Origin: Caldilineaceae bacterium
GTDB taxonomy: Bacteria; Chloroflexota; Anaerolineae; Caldilineales; Caldilineaceae
DNA length: 61,019 nt
Direction: 5' to 3'
Assembly (NCBI GenBank): GCA_026989655.1
Contig: JALSIX010000084.1
Coordinates: 1 to 61,019, forward strand
The notes below the pieces were generated by a model. It was not told where the DNA came from and did not search any database. It saw only the letters and a program-made list of their open reading frames with translations. The position numbers and the translations under genes are program-made. Positions 24,886-32,534 of this stretch are shown in pieces. The number at the start of each line of letters is the position of its first letter. The stretch's first letter is position 1.

Positions 24886-24917
24886 GAGGAGGGGCGGCGC
24901 ACGGGCCGCCCCTCCTC
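24886..24917 (+). terminator. 13-bp hairpin between binding protein and permease
   Basis: Perfect arms GAGGAGGGGCGGC (24886-24898) and GCCGCCCCTCCTC (24905-24917) around a GCACGG loop, 13 bp after the stop codon, with no T-run. It may stabilise the binding-protein mRNA or partly end transcription, so that the receptor outnumbers the permease. Confidence 0.6.
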
Positions 24918-24989
24918 CTGGACATGGCATCCCCTCGGGAACGCCCCCTCCTTGGGCGCCCAGGGGTCCGTGAGCGAGAGGGCCGTCCC

Positions 24990-25799
24990 ATGGAGAGCAC
25001 GTACTCCCCTCAACCCTATGCCCCTCCGCCCCCTCCTGGCCAGACCCTGGGCCAGAGGGTGGCGGGCCTTCCCTGGTGGGCCATCATCGTCCTGCTGGTG
25101 GGCGCCTGGATCGCGTTCAACGTCCTGCCGAACCCCATCTACCGGGACGCCTTCGCGGCCATCGCGCCCGGGATCCGGCTCACCCTGACGGTGACCTTCC
25201 AGGCCTATGCCCTGGCCATGGTCATCGGCCTGATCTTCGCGCTCATGCGGGTGAGCAAGAACCCGGTCCTCTACGCCCTCTCCACCCTCTACGTGGAGGT
25301 GATCCGGGGCCTGCCCATGCTGGTCATCGTGCTGTACGCGGGGTACGTCATCGGCCCCGCGGTGCGGGACATGTCCCAGGGCCAGCTGGATCCCCCCATG
25401 TTGGTACGGGCCATCCTGGGGCTGGCCATCGGATACGGGGCCTACCTGGCCGAGATCTTCCGGGCCGGCATCCAGTCCATCGAACGGGGCCAGACCGAGG
25501 CGGCCCTGAGCCTGGGCATGACCTATGCCCAGGCCATGCGGCTGGTGATCCTGCCCCAGGCCATCCGGCGCATTCTGCCGCCCCTGGGGAACGACCTGAT
25601 CGCCATGTTGAAGGACAGCTCCCTGATCGCGATCCTGGCCGTGCCCGAGACCCTACAGCTCGGCCGGCTCTTCATCAGCCGGAGCTTCCGGGCCTTCGAG
25701 GGGTACAACTCCGTGGCCCTGGCCTTTCTGGCCATGACCCTGGTCCTCTCCTTCGGCGTCCGCTACATGGAGCGCCGCCTGGGCGTGGGCGGCCACTGA
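24990..25799 (+). CDS. Amino acid ABC transporter permease (HisM/GlnP type)
   Basis: A 269-residue inner-membrane permease. After a Pro-rich cytoplasmic start (YAPPPPPGQTLG) come about five to six hydrophobic segments. LTLTVTFQAYALAMVIGL marks the polar amino acid permease family, and EIFRAGIQSIERGQTEAALS is the ATPase-coupling EAA loop. ATG 24990 was chosen as the end of the upstream low-homology stretch; its ribosome site is weak. It should work with the duplicated binding protein just upstream. Only one permease gene is seen, so a homodimer is likely. The ATPase must come from elsewhere in the genome. Confidence 0.87.
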   Translation: MESTYSPQPYAPPPPPGQTLGQRVAGLPWWAIIVLLVGAWIAFNVLPNPIYRDAFAAIAPGIRLTLTVTFQAYALAMVIGLIFALMRVSKNPVLYALSTLYVEVIRGLPMLVIVLYAGYVIGPAVRDMSQGQLDPPMLVRAILGLAIGYGAYLAEIFRAGIQSIERGQTEAALSLGMTYAQAMRLVILPQAIRRILPPLGNDLIAMLKDSSLIAILAVPETLQLGRLFISRSFRAFEGYNSVALAFLAMTLVLSFGVRYMERRLGVGGH

Positions 25800-25829
25800 G
25801 CCCATCCAACCGTCACGCGGGAACCGACC

Positions 25830-26474
25830 ATGGAGAACCTCTTCCCTGTGCTGGGCGCCCTGCTGGGCTACCTGTTGGGCTCCGTGCCCGTCGGCCTGGT
25901 GGTCTGTCGGCTCTACGGAGTGGACATCCGCCAGGTGGGCAGCGGCCGGATCGGCGGCACCAATGCCTGGCGGGCCGCGGGGCTGAAGGCCGCGGTGCCC
26001 ACCATCCTGGGCGACGCGGCCAAGGGCGCGGTGGCCATCTGGATCGTCCGAGGGCTGGCCGGCGCCCTGCTGGATCCCGCGGCGCCCTCCACGCCCACCC
26101 TCCAGGCCCTGGCCGAGGCCCTGGCGGCCGGCGCGGCGGTCTGGGGACACAACTGGCCGGTGTTCCTCGGCTTTCGCGGCGGGGCCGGGGGGATCACCGC
26201 GGCCGCGACCGCCATGGCCCTGACCCCACTGGTGGGCGGGCTGGTCTGGCTCGTGGGTGGGCTGCTGATCGGGTGGAGCCGCATCGCCTCGGTGGGCACC
26301 TTCGCGGTGGGCTCCACCGCCCTGGCAGCCACCCTGGTGCTGGCCCTGGACGGCCGCATCCCCTGGCCCTACCTGCTGTTCGGGGCCATGGCCCTGGCAG
26401 GGATCGCCCTGGCCCTGCGCCCCAACCGCGAGCGGCTCCGCCAGAACCAGGAACGGATCATCACCCTCTGGTGA
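25830..26474 (+). CDS. PlsY-like acyl-phosphate:glycerol-3-phosphate acyltransferase
   Basis: A 214-residue membrane protein with about five to seven hydrophobic segments and the PlsY layout: LLGSVPVGLVVCRLYG at the N-terminus, GSGRIGGTNAWRAAG (motif 1 region), and WGHNWPVFLGFRGGAGG (motif 2/3 region). PlsY transfers acyl groups from acyl-phosphate to glycerol-3-phosphate, the first step of phospholipid synthesis. Two changes stand out. The usual GSGNxGATN is GSGRIGGTN, and the usual FKGGKG is FRGGAG, which loses a conserved lysine. It may be a paralogue with altered activity. It precedes the glycerol cluster, which handles the same metabolite, but has its own terminator hairpin. Confidence 0.7.
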   Translation: MENLFPVLGALLGYLLGSVPVGLVVCRLYGVDIRQVGSGRIGGTNAWRAAGLKAAVPTILGDAAKGAVAIWIVRGLAGALLDPAAPSTPTLQALAEALAAGAAVWGHNWPVFLGFRGGAGGITAAATAMALTPLVGGLVWLVGGLLIGWSRIASVGTFAVGSTALAATLVLALDGRIPWPYLLFGAMALAGIALALRPNRERLRQNQERIITLW

Positions 26475-26475
26475 A

Positions 26476-26496
26476 CCGCCCGGTTTTCCCGGGCGG
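26476..26496 (+). terminator. Hairpin directly after plsY-like gene
   Basis: CCGCCCGG (26476-26483) and CCGGGCGG (26489-26496) pair perfectly around a TTTTC loop, starting 2 nt after the stop codon. No T-run follows. Confidence 0.55.
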
Positions 26497-26663
26497 CCCT
26501 CTCCCTGGACATCGCCCAACCGTTCTCCATCCACCAGAGCCCAGGGCCGATCACCGTGGGGGATACGGGACGTGCCTGGGGCATCTGGAGGGAAGCGCCG
26601 GATGCCCGACGTCCGGCCGCGGCCTGATCCCGTCTCCAGCCTGGGGCCAGTCCTCCCATCCCG

Positions 26664-26692
26664 TTGTCGAAAACACCGAAACCGATTACAAT
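26664..26692 (+). promoter_or_regulatory. Sigma70 promoter for the dha/glp cluster, placed for a leaderless mRNA
   Basis: TTGTCG (26664-26669), 17-bp spacer, TACAAT (26687-26692). The dhaK ATG begins at 26700, only 7 nt past the -10, exactly where transcription should start. No ribosome-binding site precedes the ATG. Confidence 0.6.
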
Positions 26693-26699
26693 AGCAGCC

Positions 26700-27683
26700 A
26701 TGAGCGGCGTTGCCCTTGCCCCAGGTCGTTCCATCACCGCCAGCCTGGAAGGCATGGTCCTGGCCTATCCCGACCTCCTGCAGTTCCACCGGGACCCAGA
26801 CTACGTGGCCTGGGCCGTTCCCCCGACCGAGGAGAAGGTGGCCGTCATCAGCGGCAGCGGCAGCGGCCACGAGCCCCTGCCGGTGGGCTACGTGGGGCCG
26901 GGGATGCTGGATGCGGCCTGTCCGGGCCGGGTGTTCACCAGCCCATCGCCGGTCCAGTTGGTGGCCGCCACCCGGGCCGTGGCCCAGGAGGCCGGGGCCG
27001 TGTACGTGGTCAAGAACTACGCCGGAGGCGTGATGACCGCGGAGATGGCCCTGGACCTGCTGGGGGACGAGGCCATCCCGGTGCGGACGGTGTTGGTCAA
27101 CGACGATGTGGCCATCCCCGATCCGGCACGGCGCCGGGGGTTGGGGGCCGCGGTGCTGGCCAGCAAGATCGCAGGGGCAGCGGCTCAGGCCGGCCTGCCC
27201 CTGGACCAGGTGGCCGACCTGGCGGAGCGGATGGTCCAGAACACCCGGAGCCTGGGCGTGGCCACAGACGCCTGTACCCTGGCCCGAGCGGGCATCCGGG
27301 AACCCCTGCCCCCGGACCAGGTGGAGTGGGGTGTGGGGATCCACGGGGAGCCCGGCCAGGTCCGTCCCCTGCCCAAGGACCCGGTGCTTCTCCTGGAGGA
27401 GATGGCCGAGGCCCTGCGGGCGGATCTGGAGCTCCGTCCCGGCGAGCCCTTGCTCCTCATGTTGAGCAGCCTGGGCGGCACCCCCCAGGCCGAACTGTAC
27501 TGGGCCTTCCGCCACCTGCACCGCACACTCCAGGCCATGGGGCTTTCCATCGCCCGCCACCTGGTGGGCACCTTCATCACCTGCCTGGGCCGTGGGGGCT
27601 GGATCGCCACCCTGGCCCGGATGGACGGCCAACTGTTGGAGTTGTGGGACGCGCCGGTGCATACCCCGGTGCTCCACTGGTGA
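26700..27683 (+). CDS. dhaK: PEP-dependent dihydroxyacetone kinase, substrate-binding subunit DhaK
   Basis: Binds dihydroxyacetone covalently and presents it for phosphorylation by DhaL. The 327-residue length matches E. coli DhaK. Motifs: VISGSGSGHEPLPVGYVGPGM near 49, KNYAGGVMTAEMA near 105, and GVGIHGEPG at 211-219, whose His215 would form the hemiaminal with the substrate. The ATG at 26700 coincides with the predicted transcription start and has no Shine-Dalgarno, so translation is probably leaderless. A TTG at 26664 in the same frame lies inside the promoter and is not used. First gene of a nine-gene cluster. Confidence 0.93.
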   Translation: MSGVALAPGRSITASLEGMVLAYPDLLQFHRDPDYVAWAVPPTEEKVAVISGSGSGHEPLPVGYVGPGMLDAACPGRVFTSPSPVQLVAATRAVAQEAGAVYVVKNYAGGVMTAEMALDLLGDEAIPVRTVLVNDDVAIPDPARRRGLGAAVLASKIAGAAAQAGLPLDQVADLAERMVQNTRSLGVATDACTLARAGIREPLPPDQVEWGVGIHGEPGQVRPLPKDPVLLLEEMAEALRADLELRPGEPLLLMLSSLGGTPQAELYWAFRHLHRTLQAMGLSIARHLVGTFITCLGRGGWIATLARMDGQLLELWDAPVHTPVLHW

Positions 27684-27741
27684 TCTGCGGGCGGGTCGAA
27701 CCGGCTCCGCCCCCTGTCGGCAACGAGGAGAACCGCATACC

Positions 27742-28449
27742 ATGGGCCAGCAAAACGGCCAGGCAGGCAACGGCCAGGCCATCTCCGTGGAACAGATCCG
27801 CCGCTGGCTCCTTGCCTACGCGCACCGGATCATCGAACAGGAGGAGTACCTGACCGCCCTGGACGCGGACATCGGCGACGCCGACCACGGCACCAACATG
27901 CGCCGCGGTCTGGAGAAGGTGAAGGAACGGCTGGAGGATCCCGACTGCCCCTGCAACAGCGTGGGCAGCCTGCTCCGCTCCGTGGCCATGACCCTGATCA
28001 GCGCGGTGGGCGGCGCGGCCGGACCCCTGTACGGCACCTTCTTCCTCCGGGCCGCGACGAGCTGCAACAACAGCCCGGCCATCACCCCGGCCCAGTTCGC
28101 CGCCATGTTGCGCCAGGGATTGGAGGGCGTGAAACAACGGGGCAAGGCCCACCTGGACGACAAGACCATGGTGGATTCCATCCAGCCCGCGGTGGAGGCC
28201 CTGGAGGCGGCCATCGGACAACACAAGGACCTGCGCCAGGCCCTGCACGAGGCCGCGGAGGCCGCCCGCCGGGGCATGGAGCACACGGCCGAGATCCCGG
28301 CCCGCAAGGGCCGAGCCAGCTACCTGGGCCCCCGCTCCATCGGCCACCAGGACCCAGGGGCCACCAGCGCCTACTATCTCTTCGAGACCGCGGCCCAGGT
28401 CCTGGCCACGCCCGCCCACCGACGGGAGAGCCCGTCCCGACACCGCTGA
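27742..28449 (+). CDS. dhaL: PEP-dependent dihydroxyacetone kinase, ADP-binding subunit DhaL
   Basis: Carries a tightly bound ADP that is phosphorylated by DhaM and then donates to dihydroxyacetone on DhaK. The 235-residue protein has [18 protein letters not shown] (metal/nucleotide Asp cluster), [16 protein letters not shown], and [20 protein letters not shown] near the C-terminus, all diagnostic of DhaL. The N-terminus has a short Gln/Gly-rich extension. It starts 59 bp after dhaK, with GAGGAG about 11 nt upstream of the ATG. Confidence 0.93.
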   Translation: MGQQNGQAGNGQAISVEQIRRWLLAYAHRIIEQEEYLTALDADIGDADHGTNMRRGLEKVKERLEDPDCPCNSVGSLLRSVAMTLISAVGGAAGPLYGTFFLRAATSCNNSPAITPAQFAAMLRQGLEGVKQRGKAHLDDKTMVDSIQPAVEALEAAIGQHKDLRQALHEAAEAARRGMEHTAEIPARKGRASYLGPRSIGHQDPGATSAYYLFETAAQVLATPAHRRESPSRHR

Positions 28450-28493
28450 CCCACCGCGACCACCACCCGCCCAGCACCAGGAGGAAGCCTCCC

Positions 28494-30011
28494 ATGGCCA
28501 AGTACGTGGGCGCTATCGACTCCGGCACCACCAGCACCCGCTTCATGCTCTTCGACCGCTCGGGCGCCATCGTGGCCTACGACCAGCGGGAACATCGACA
28601 GATCTTCCCCCAGAGCGGCTGGGTCGAACACGATCCCCAGGAGATCTGGGAGCGGACCCAACAGGTGATCGCCACCACCCTGGACAAGGCCGACGTCCGC
28701 CCCGAGGAGATCGCGGCCATCGGCGTGACCAACCAACGGGAGACCACCATCCTGTGGGACCGGACCACAGGGGAGCCCATCCACAACGCCATCGTCTGGC
28801 AGGACACCCGTACCGCGGCCCTCTGCCGAGAGCTGGAGGCGGCCGGCCACGGTCCCCTGTTCCATCGCCGTACCGGCCTCCCCCTGGCCACCTACTTCTC
28901 CGGCCCCAAGATCCGATGGCTCCTGGACCATGTGCCCGGTGCTCGGCAGCGGGCCGAGGCCGGAGAGCTCCTCTTCGGCACGGTGGACACCTGGCTCATC
29001 TGGCAGCTCACCGGCGGCCAGCATGTCACAGACCCCACCAATGCCAGTCGCACCATGCTCATGGACCTGGCGAGCCTCCAGTGGGACTCGGAGCTCCTGG
29101 CCATCCTGGGCGTGCCGCAGAGCCTCCTGCCCACCATCCGTCCCAGCAGTGATCCCGAGCTCTACGGCACCACCCGACCGGATGGCCCCTTCGGAGGCGA
29201 GATCCCGGTCTGCGGCGACCTGGGCGACCAACAGGCGGCCACCGTGGGCCAGGCCTGCTTCAGCCCCGGCGAGGCCAAGAACACCTACGGCACCGGCTGC
29301 TTCATGCTCCTGAACACCGGCACCGAGATCGTCCACAGCCGCAACGGCCTGCTCACCACCGTCTGCTACCAGATGGGCCAGGGGCCGGCCGTCTACGCCC
29401 TGGAGGGCTCCATCGCCATGGCCGGCGCCACCGTCCAGTGGCTCCGGGACAACCTGGGCCTGATCCGCCACGCCGCGGAGACCGAGGAGATCGCCCAGAG
29501 CGTGCCCGACACGGGCGGCTGCTACTTCGTCCCGGCCTTCAGCGGCCTCTTTGCCCCCTACTGGCGCAGCGACGCCCGGGGAGTCATCGTGGGCCTCACC
29601 CGCTACACGAACCGAGCCCACCTGGTCCGGGCCGCGCTGGAGGCCATCTGCTACCAGACCCGAGAGGTATTGGACGCCATGCACGCGGACAGCGGCGTCC
29701 GCCTGAAGGCCCTGAAGGTGGACGGCGGAGCCACCGTGAACAACTTCCTGATGCAGCTCCAGGCCGACATCCTGGGCGCCGAGGTGATCCGCCCCCAGGT
29801 GGCCGAGACCACCAGCCTGGGCGCGGCCTACGCGGCCGGCCTGGCCGTGGGCTTCTGGCAGGACCTGGAGAGCCTCCGGCACCACTGGAAGGCCGATCGC
29901 CGCTGGCAGCCCCAGATCTCCGAGCGACAACGGGCCGCGGGCTACCGGGGATGGAAGCGGGCCGTGGAACGCAGCTTCGGTTGGGCCGAGGAGGAACCGT
30001 CCGCGCCGTGA
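28494..30011 (+). CDS. glpK: Glycerol kinase
   Basis: Phosphorylates glycerol to sn-glycerol-3-phosphate with ATP. The 505-residue protein has [15 protein letters not shown] phosphate-1 loop, ITNQRET-type TNQRETT, GDQQAA, and the C-terminal [14 protein letters not shown] adenosine motif. In low-GC Gram-positives HPr activates GlpK by phosphorylating a His in a YHFYGGE-like loop. Here the equivalent reads [12 protein letters not shown], with Gly at the His position, so that control appears to be absent even though an HPr/EI pair is encoded in the same cluster. The stop overlaps the next gene as GTGA. Confidence 0.95.
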   Translation: MAKYVGAIDSGTTSTRFMLFDRSGAIVAYDQREHRQIFPQSGWVEHDPQEIWERTQQVIATTLDKADVRPEEIAAIGVTNQRETTILWDRTTGEPIHNAIVWQDTRTAALCRELEAAGHGPLFHRRTGLPLATYFSGPKIRWLLDHVPGARQRAEAGELLFGTVDTWLIWQLTGGQHVTDPTNASRTMLMDLASLQWDSELLAILGVPQSLLPTIRPSSDPELYGTTRPDGPFGGEIPVCGDLGDQQAATVGQACFSPGEAKNTYGTGCFMLLNTGTEIVHSRNGLLTTVCYQMGQGPAVYALEGSIAMAGATVQWLRDNLGLIRHAAETEEIAQSVPDTGGCYFVPAFSGLFAPYWRSDARGVIVGLTRYTNRAHLVRAALEAICYQTREVLDAMHADSGVRLKALKVDGGATVNNFLMQLQADILGAEVIRPQVAETTSLGAAYAAGLAVGFWQDLESLRHHWKADRRWQPQISERQRAAGYRGWKRAVERSFGWAEEEPSAP

Positions 30012-30445
30012 TCGCCATCGTCATCGTCTCCCACAGCCGCTGCCTGGCCGAGGGCGTGCGGGAGGTCGCGGACCAGATGGCCAGCGGCCAGGTCACCATC
30101 GTCCCGGTGGGCGGCGTCCAGGACCAGGAGGGCACGCACCTGGGCACCGACCCCATGGCCGTGCTCCAGGCCATCCAGGACGCGTGGACCCCGGACGGGG
30201 TCCTCATCCTGGCCGACCTGGGCAGCGCCATCCTCAGCGCGGAGACGGCCCTGGAGTTCCTGCCACCCGAGCAGCGACGCCGCTGCCGCATCAGCAACGC
30301 CCCCCTGGTGGAGGGCGCCATCGTGGCCGCGCTGGAGGCCAGCCTGGGGGGCTCCTTGGACGCGGTCAACGCGGCCGCGGAGGGAACCGGCTCCCTGGTC
30401 AAGGTGGCCCGTCCCCACCCCGATCCCAGGGGCTCGACGCCATGA
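30008..30445 (+). CDS. dhaM: DhaM EIIA subunit (PTS mannose-family EIIA fold), single domain
   Basis: Phosphoryl carrier that rephosphorylates ADP on DhaL. The 145 residues begin [17 protein letters not shown], with the phospho-accepting His at residue 9, followed by [13 protein letters not shown] and [13 protein letters not shown], as in DhaM EIIA domains. E. coli DhaM fuses this to HPr-like and EI-like domains; here those functions are separate genes immediately downstream. GTG start at 30008 overlaps the glpK stop by four bases, and the end overlaps the HPr start by four bases, so translation is probably coupled. Confidence 0.9.
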   Translation: MIAIVIVSHSRCLAEGVREVADQMASGQVTIVPVGGVQDQEGTHLGTDPMAVLQAIQDAWTPDGVLILADLGSAILSAETALEFLPPEQRRRCRISNAPLVEGAIVAALEASLGGSLDAVNAAAEGTGSLVKVARPHPDPRGSTP

Positions 30446-30777
30446 GCCGTCCCCGCCCTCCCCACCCCCAGCCCGGCCCGGAAGGGCCCGCCTCCTGCTC
30501 CCGAACGGTGACGGTACAGGAGCCCATGGGCCTCCACCTGCGCACAGGCAAGGCCATCGTGCAGACCGCCAACCGCTTCCAGGCCCGCATCGCCATCCGC
30601 AACCTGGACCAGGACGTGGGCCCGGTAGATGCCAAGAGCATCCTCCAGATCATGCAGCTCCAAGCCCGCCAGGGCCACCGCCTGGAGCTGGTGGCCCAGG
30701 GCCCAGACGCCCGCCCAGCCCTGGAGGCCCTGGCCCAGATCTTCGCACAACCGGGTGAACCCGCGCCCCCATCCTGA
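30442..30777 (+). CDS. PTS phosphocarrier protein HPr
   Basis: Small carrier between EI and DhaM, 111 residues, with a Pro-rich N-terminal extension of about 20. The active-site region is MGLHLRTGKAIVQTA, with His32 and Arg34 kept but the common HARPA changed to HLRTG. VDAKSILQIMQL holds Ser66 at the position of the HPr-kinase serine. No hprK is in the window. It overlaps dhaM (ATGA) and shares one base with the next gene (TGATG). Confidence 0.88.
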   Translation: MSRPRPPHPQPGPEGPASCSRTVTVQEPMGLHLRTGKAIVQTANRFQARIAIRNLDQDVGPVDAKSILQIMQLQARQGHRLELVAQGPDARPALEALAQIFAQPGEPAPPS

Positions 30778-32501
30778 TGACGACCCAGATCTTCTCCGGC
30801 CTCCCGGCCTCGCCCGGCATCGGCCTGGGACACACCTACATCTACCGACCACGCACCCTTCTCCCCCAGCTCCTGGGGCCCGAGGACGCCCAGGCAGCGC
30901 CCCAGGAGGAGTGGGAACGGTTCCTGGAGGCCCGCGCTCAAGTGGACCAGGAGCTGGTGCGCCTGGCCGAGCGGGCCGATGCCATGGTGGCCGAGATCTT
31001 CCTGGTCCACCGGGAGATCCTCCACGACAAGACCCTCTCCCAGGCCGTCCGCCGTCACATCCAGGCGGGGCTCCACGCGACCGCGGCCACCCAACAGGCC
31101 ATCGTGGAGTTGGCCCAGTCCCTGGCCGAGCTCGGGGACGAGTACTTCGCGTCCCGCTCCGCAGACGTCCGAGACGTGGGACAGCGGCTGTTGGCCCACC
31201 TGAGCAAGGATTCCCGAGCCCATGCCCTGGCCCACCTGCCCCGGAACACGGTGCTCATCGCGGAGGAGCTGACCGCCTTCGACATCACCCACCTCTCGCC
31301 GGACCACGTGGTGGGCATCGGGCTGCTGAACAGCGCGCCCACCGCCCACACGGCCATCCTGGCCCGCAGCCTGGGCCTGCCCATGGTCTGCGGCCTGAGC
31401 CCCGAGGTGCTCCAGCTCCCCTTCGGCCGCCTGGCCATCCTGGACGGCATCCAGGGCCGCCTCTTCGTGGATCCCGACCAGGAGACCCTGGAGAGCTACC
31501 AGGACACCCGGGACCGACTGCGGCGCTTTCGGGTCCGGGCCGAGGAACACGCCCAGGAACCCGCGATCACCCTGGACCGCATCCCGGTGCCGGTCCAGGT
31601 GAACATCAACAACCGCCAGGACCTGCTGACCGCCAGCGGCAGCGGCGCGGACGGGGTGGGCCTGCTCCGCACCGAGTATCTGCTGCGAGACCGGGACGCC
31701 CTGCCCGATGCCCAGGAGCAGTTGGCCGCCTACCTGGAGGTGGCCCGCCACTTCCCCAACCGTCCCCTGACCGTCCGCCTGCTGGACCTGGGCGGCGACA
31801 AGCCCCTGGCCTTCCTGCCGGTGCCCCAGGAGCCGAACCCCTTCCTGGGCCTCCGGGGGATCCGGTACCTCCTGCACCACCCGGAGATCCTCCGCACCCA
31901 ACTGGAGGCCCTGGTGCGGCTGGCCGTGGAGGCGCCGGTCAGCCAGGTCCGGATCCTGATCCCCATGGTGAGCAAGGTGAGCGAGGTCCGCCGGACCCTG
32001 GCCGCCCTGGCCGAGATGCCCCGGGCCCAGGAGCTCCGGCGGAGCGGCCGGCTCCGGCTGGGGGTGTTGGTAGAGGTGCCCTCGGCCGCGGTGCTGGCCG
32101 ACAAGCTGGCCCCTCTGGTGGACTTCCTCAGCATCGGCACCAACGACCTGGCCCAGTACATGCTCGCGGCCGACCGCTCCAACAGCGCGGTGGCCGCCCT
32201 GGCCTCGGCCATGGACCCCTCGGTCCTGCGGGTCATGGCCCAGACCGTCCAGGCCGGACAGGTCCACGAGATCCCCGTAGCCATCTGCGGGGAGTTCGCC
32301 AGCGATCCCTCGGTGGTGCCCCTGCTCCTGGGGCTGGGCATCGGCGAGCTCAGCGTGGTGGCCCCGGCCGTGGCCCTGGTCAAACACGCGGTCCGCCAGA
32401 CCCACGTGGCCCAGGCCCGGCGGCTGGCCGAACAGGCCCTCCGCTGCGCCCGGGCCCAGGAGGTCCATCGGCTGCTGGAGCGGATCCGGGCCCAACAGTA
32501 G
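30777..32501 (+). CDS. PTS enzyme I (PEP-protein phosphotransferase)
   Basis: Takes phosphate from PEP and passes it to HPr. The 574-residue length matches EI. The N-terminal half carries the active His191 in APTAHTAILARSLGLPMVCG; the usual GGRTSHTA is changed to SAPTAHTA, so flanking residues diverge while the His is kept. The C-terminal PEP-binding barrel has GADGVGLLRTEYLL, LDLGGDKPLAFLP, FLSIGTNDLAQYMLAADR, and Cys504 in AICGEFASDP. ATG at 30777 shares its A with the HPr stop. As no sugar EIIBC gene is seen, this EI probably serves DHA kinase only. Confidence 0.93.
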   Translation: MTTQIFSGLPASPGIGLGHTYIYRPRTLLPQLLGPEDAQAAPQEEWERFLEARAQVDQELVRLAERADAMVAEIFLVHREILHDKTLSQAVRRHIQAGLHATAATQQAIVELAQSLAELGDEYFASRSADVRDVGQRLLAHLSKDSRAHALAHLPRNTVLIAEELTAFDITHLSPDHVVGIGLLNSAPTAHTAILARSLGLPMVCGLSPEVLQLPFGRLAILDGIQGRLFVDPDQETLESYQDTRDRLRRFRVRAEEHAQEPAITLDRIPVPVQVNINNRQDLLTASGSGADGVGLLRTEYLLRDRDALPDAQEQLAAYLEVARHFPNRPLTVRLLDLGGDKPLAFLPVPQEPNPFLGLRGIRYLLHHPEILRTQLEALVRLAVEAPVSQVRILIPMVSKVSEVRRTLAALAEMPRAQELRRSGRLRLGVLVEVPSAAVLADKLAPLVDFLSIGTNDLAQYMLAADRSNSAVAALASAMDPSVLRVMAQTVQAGQVHEIPVAICGEFASDPSVVPLLLGLGIGELSVVAPAVALVKHAVRQTHVAQARRLAEQALRCARAQEVHRLLERIRAQQ

Positions 32502-32534
32502 CGCCATCCCGAGAGCCATTCGGAGGGACCATCC

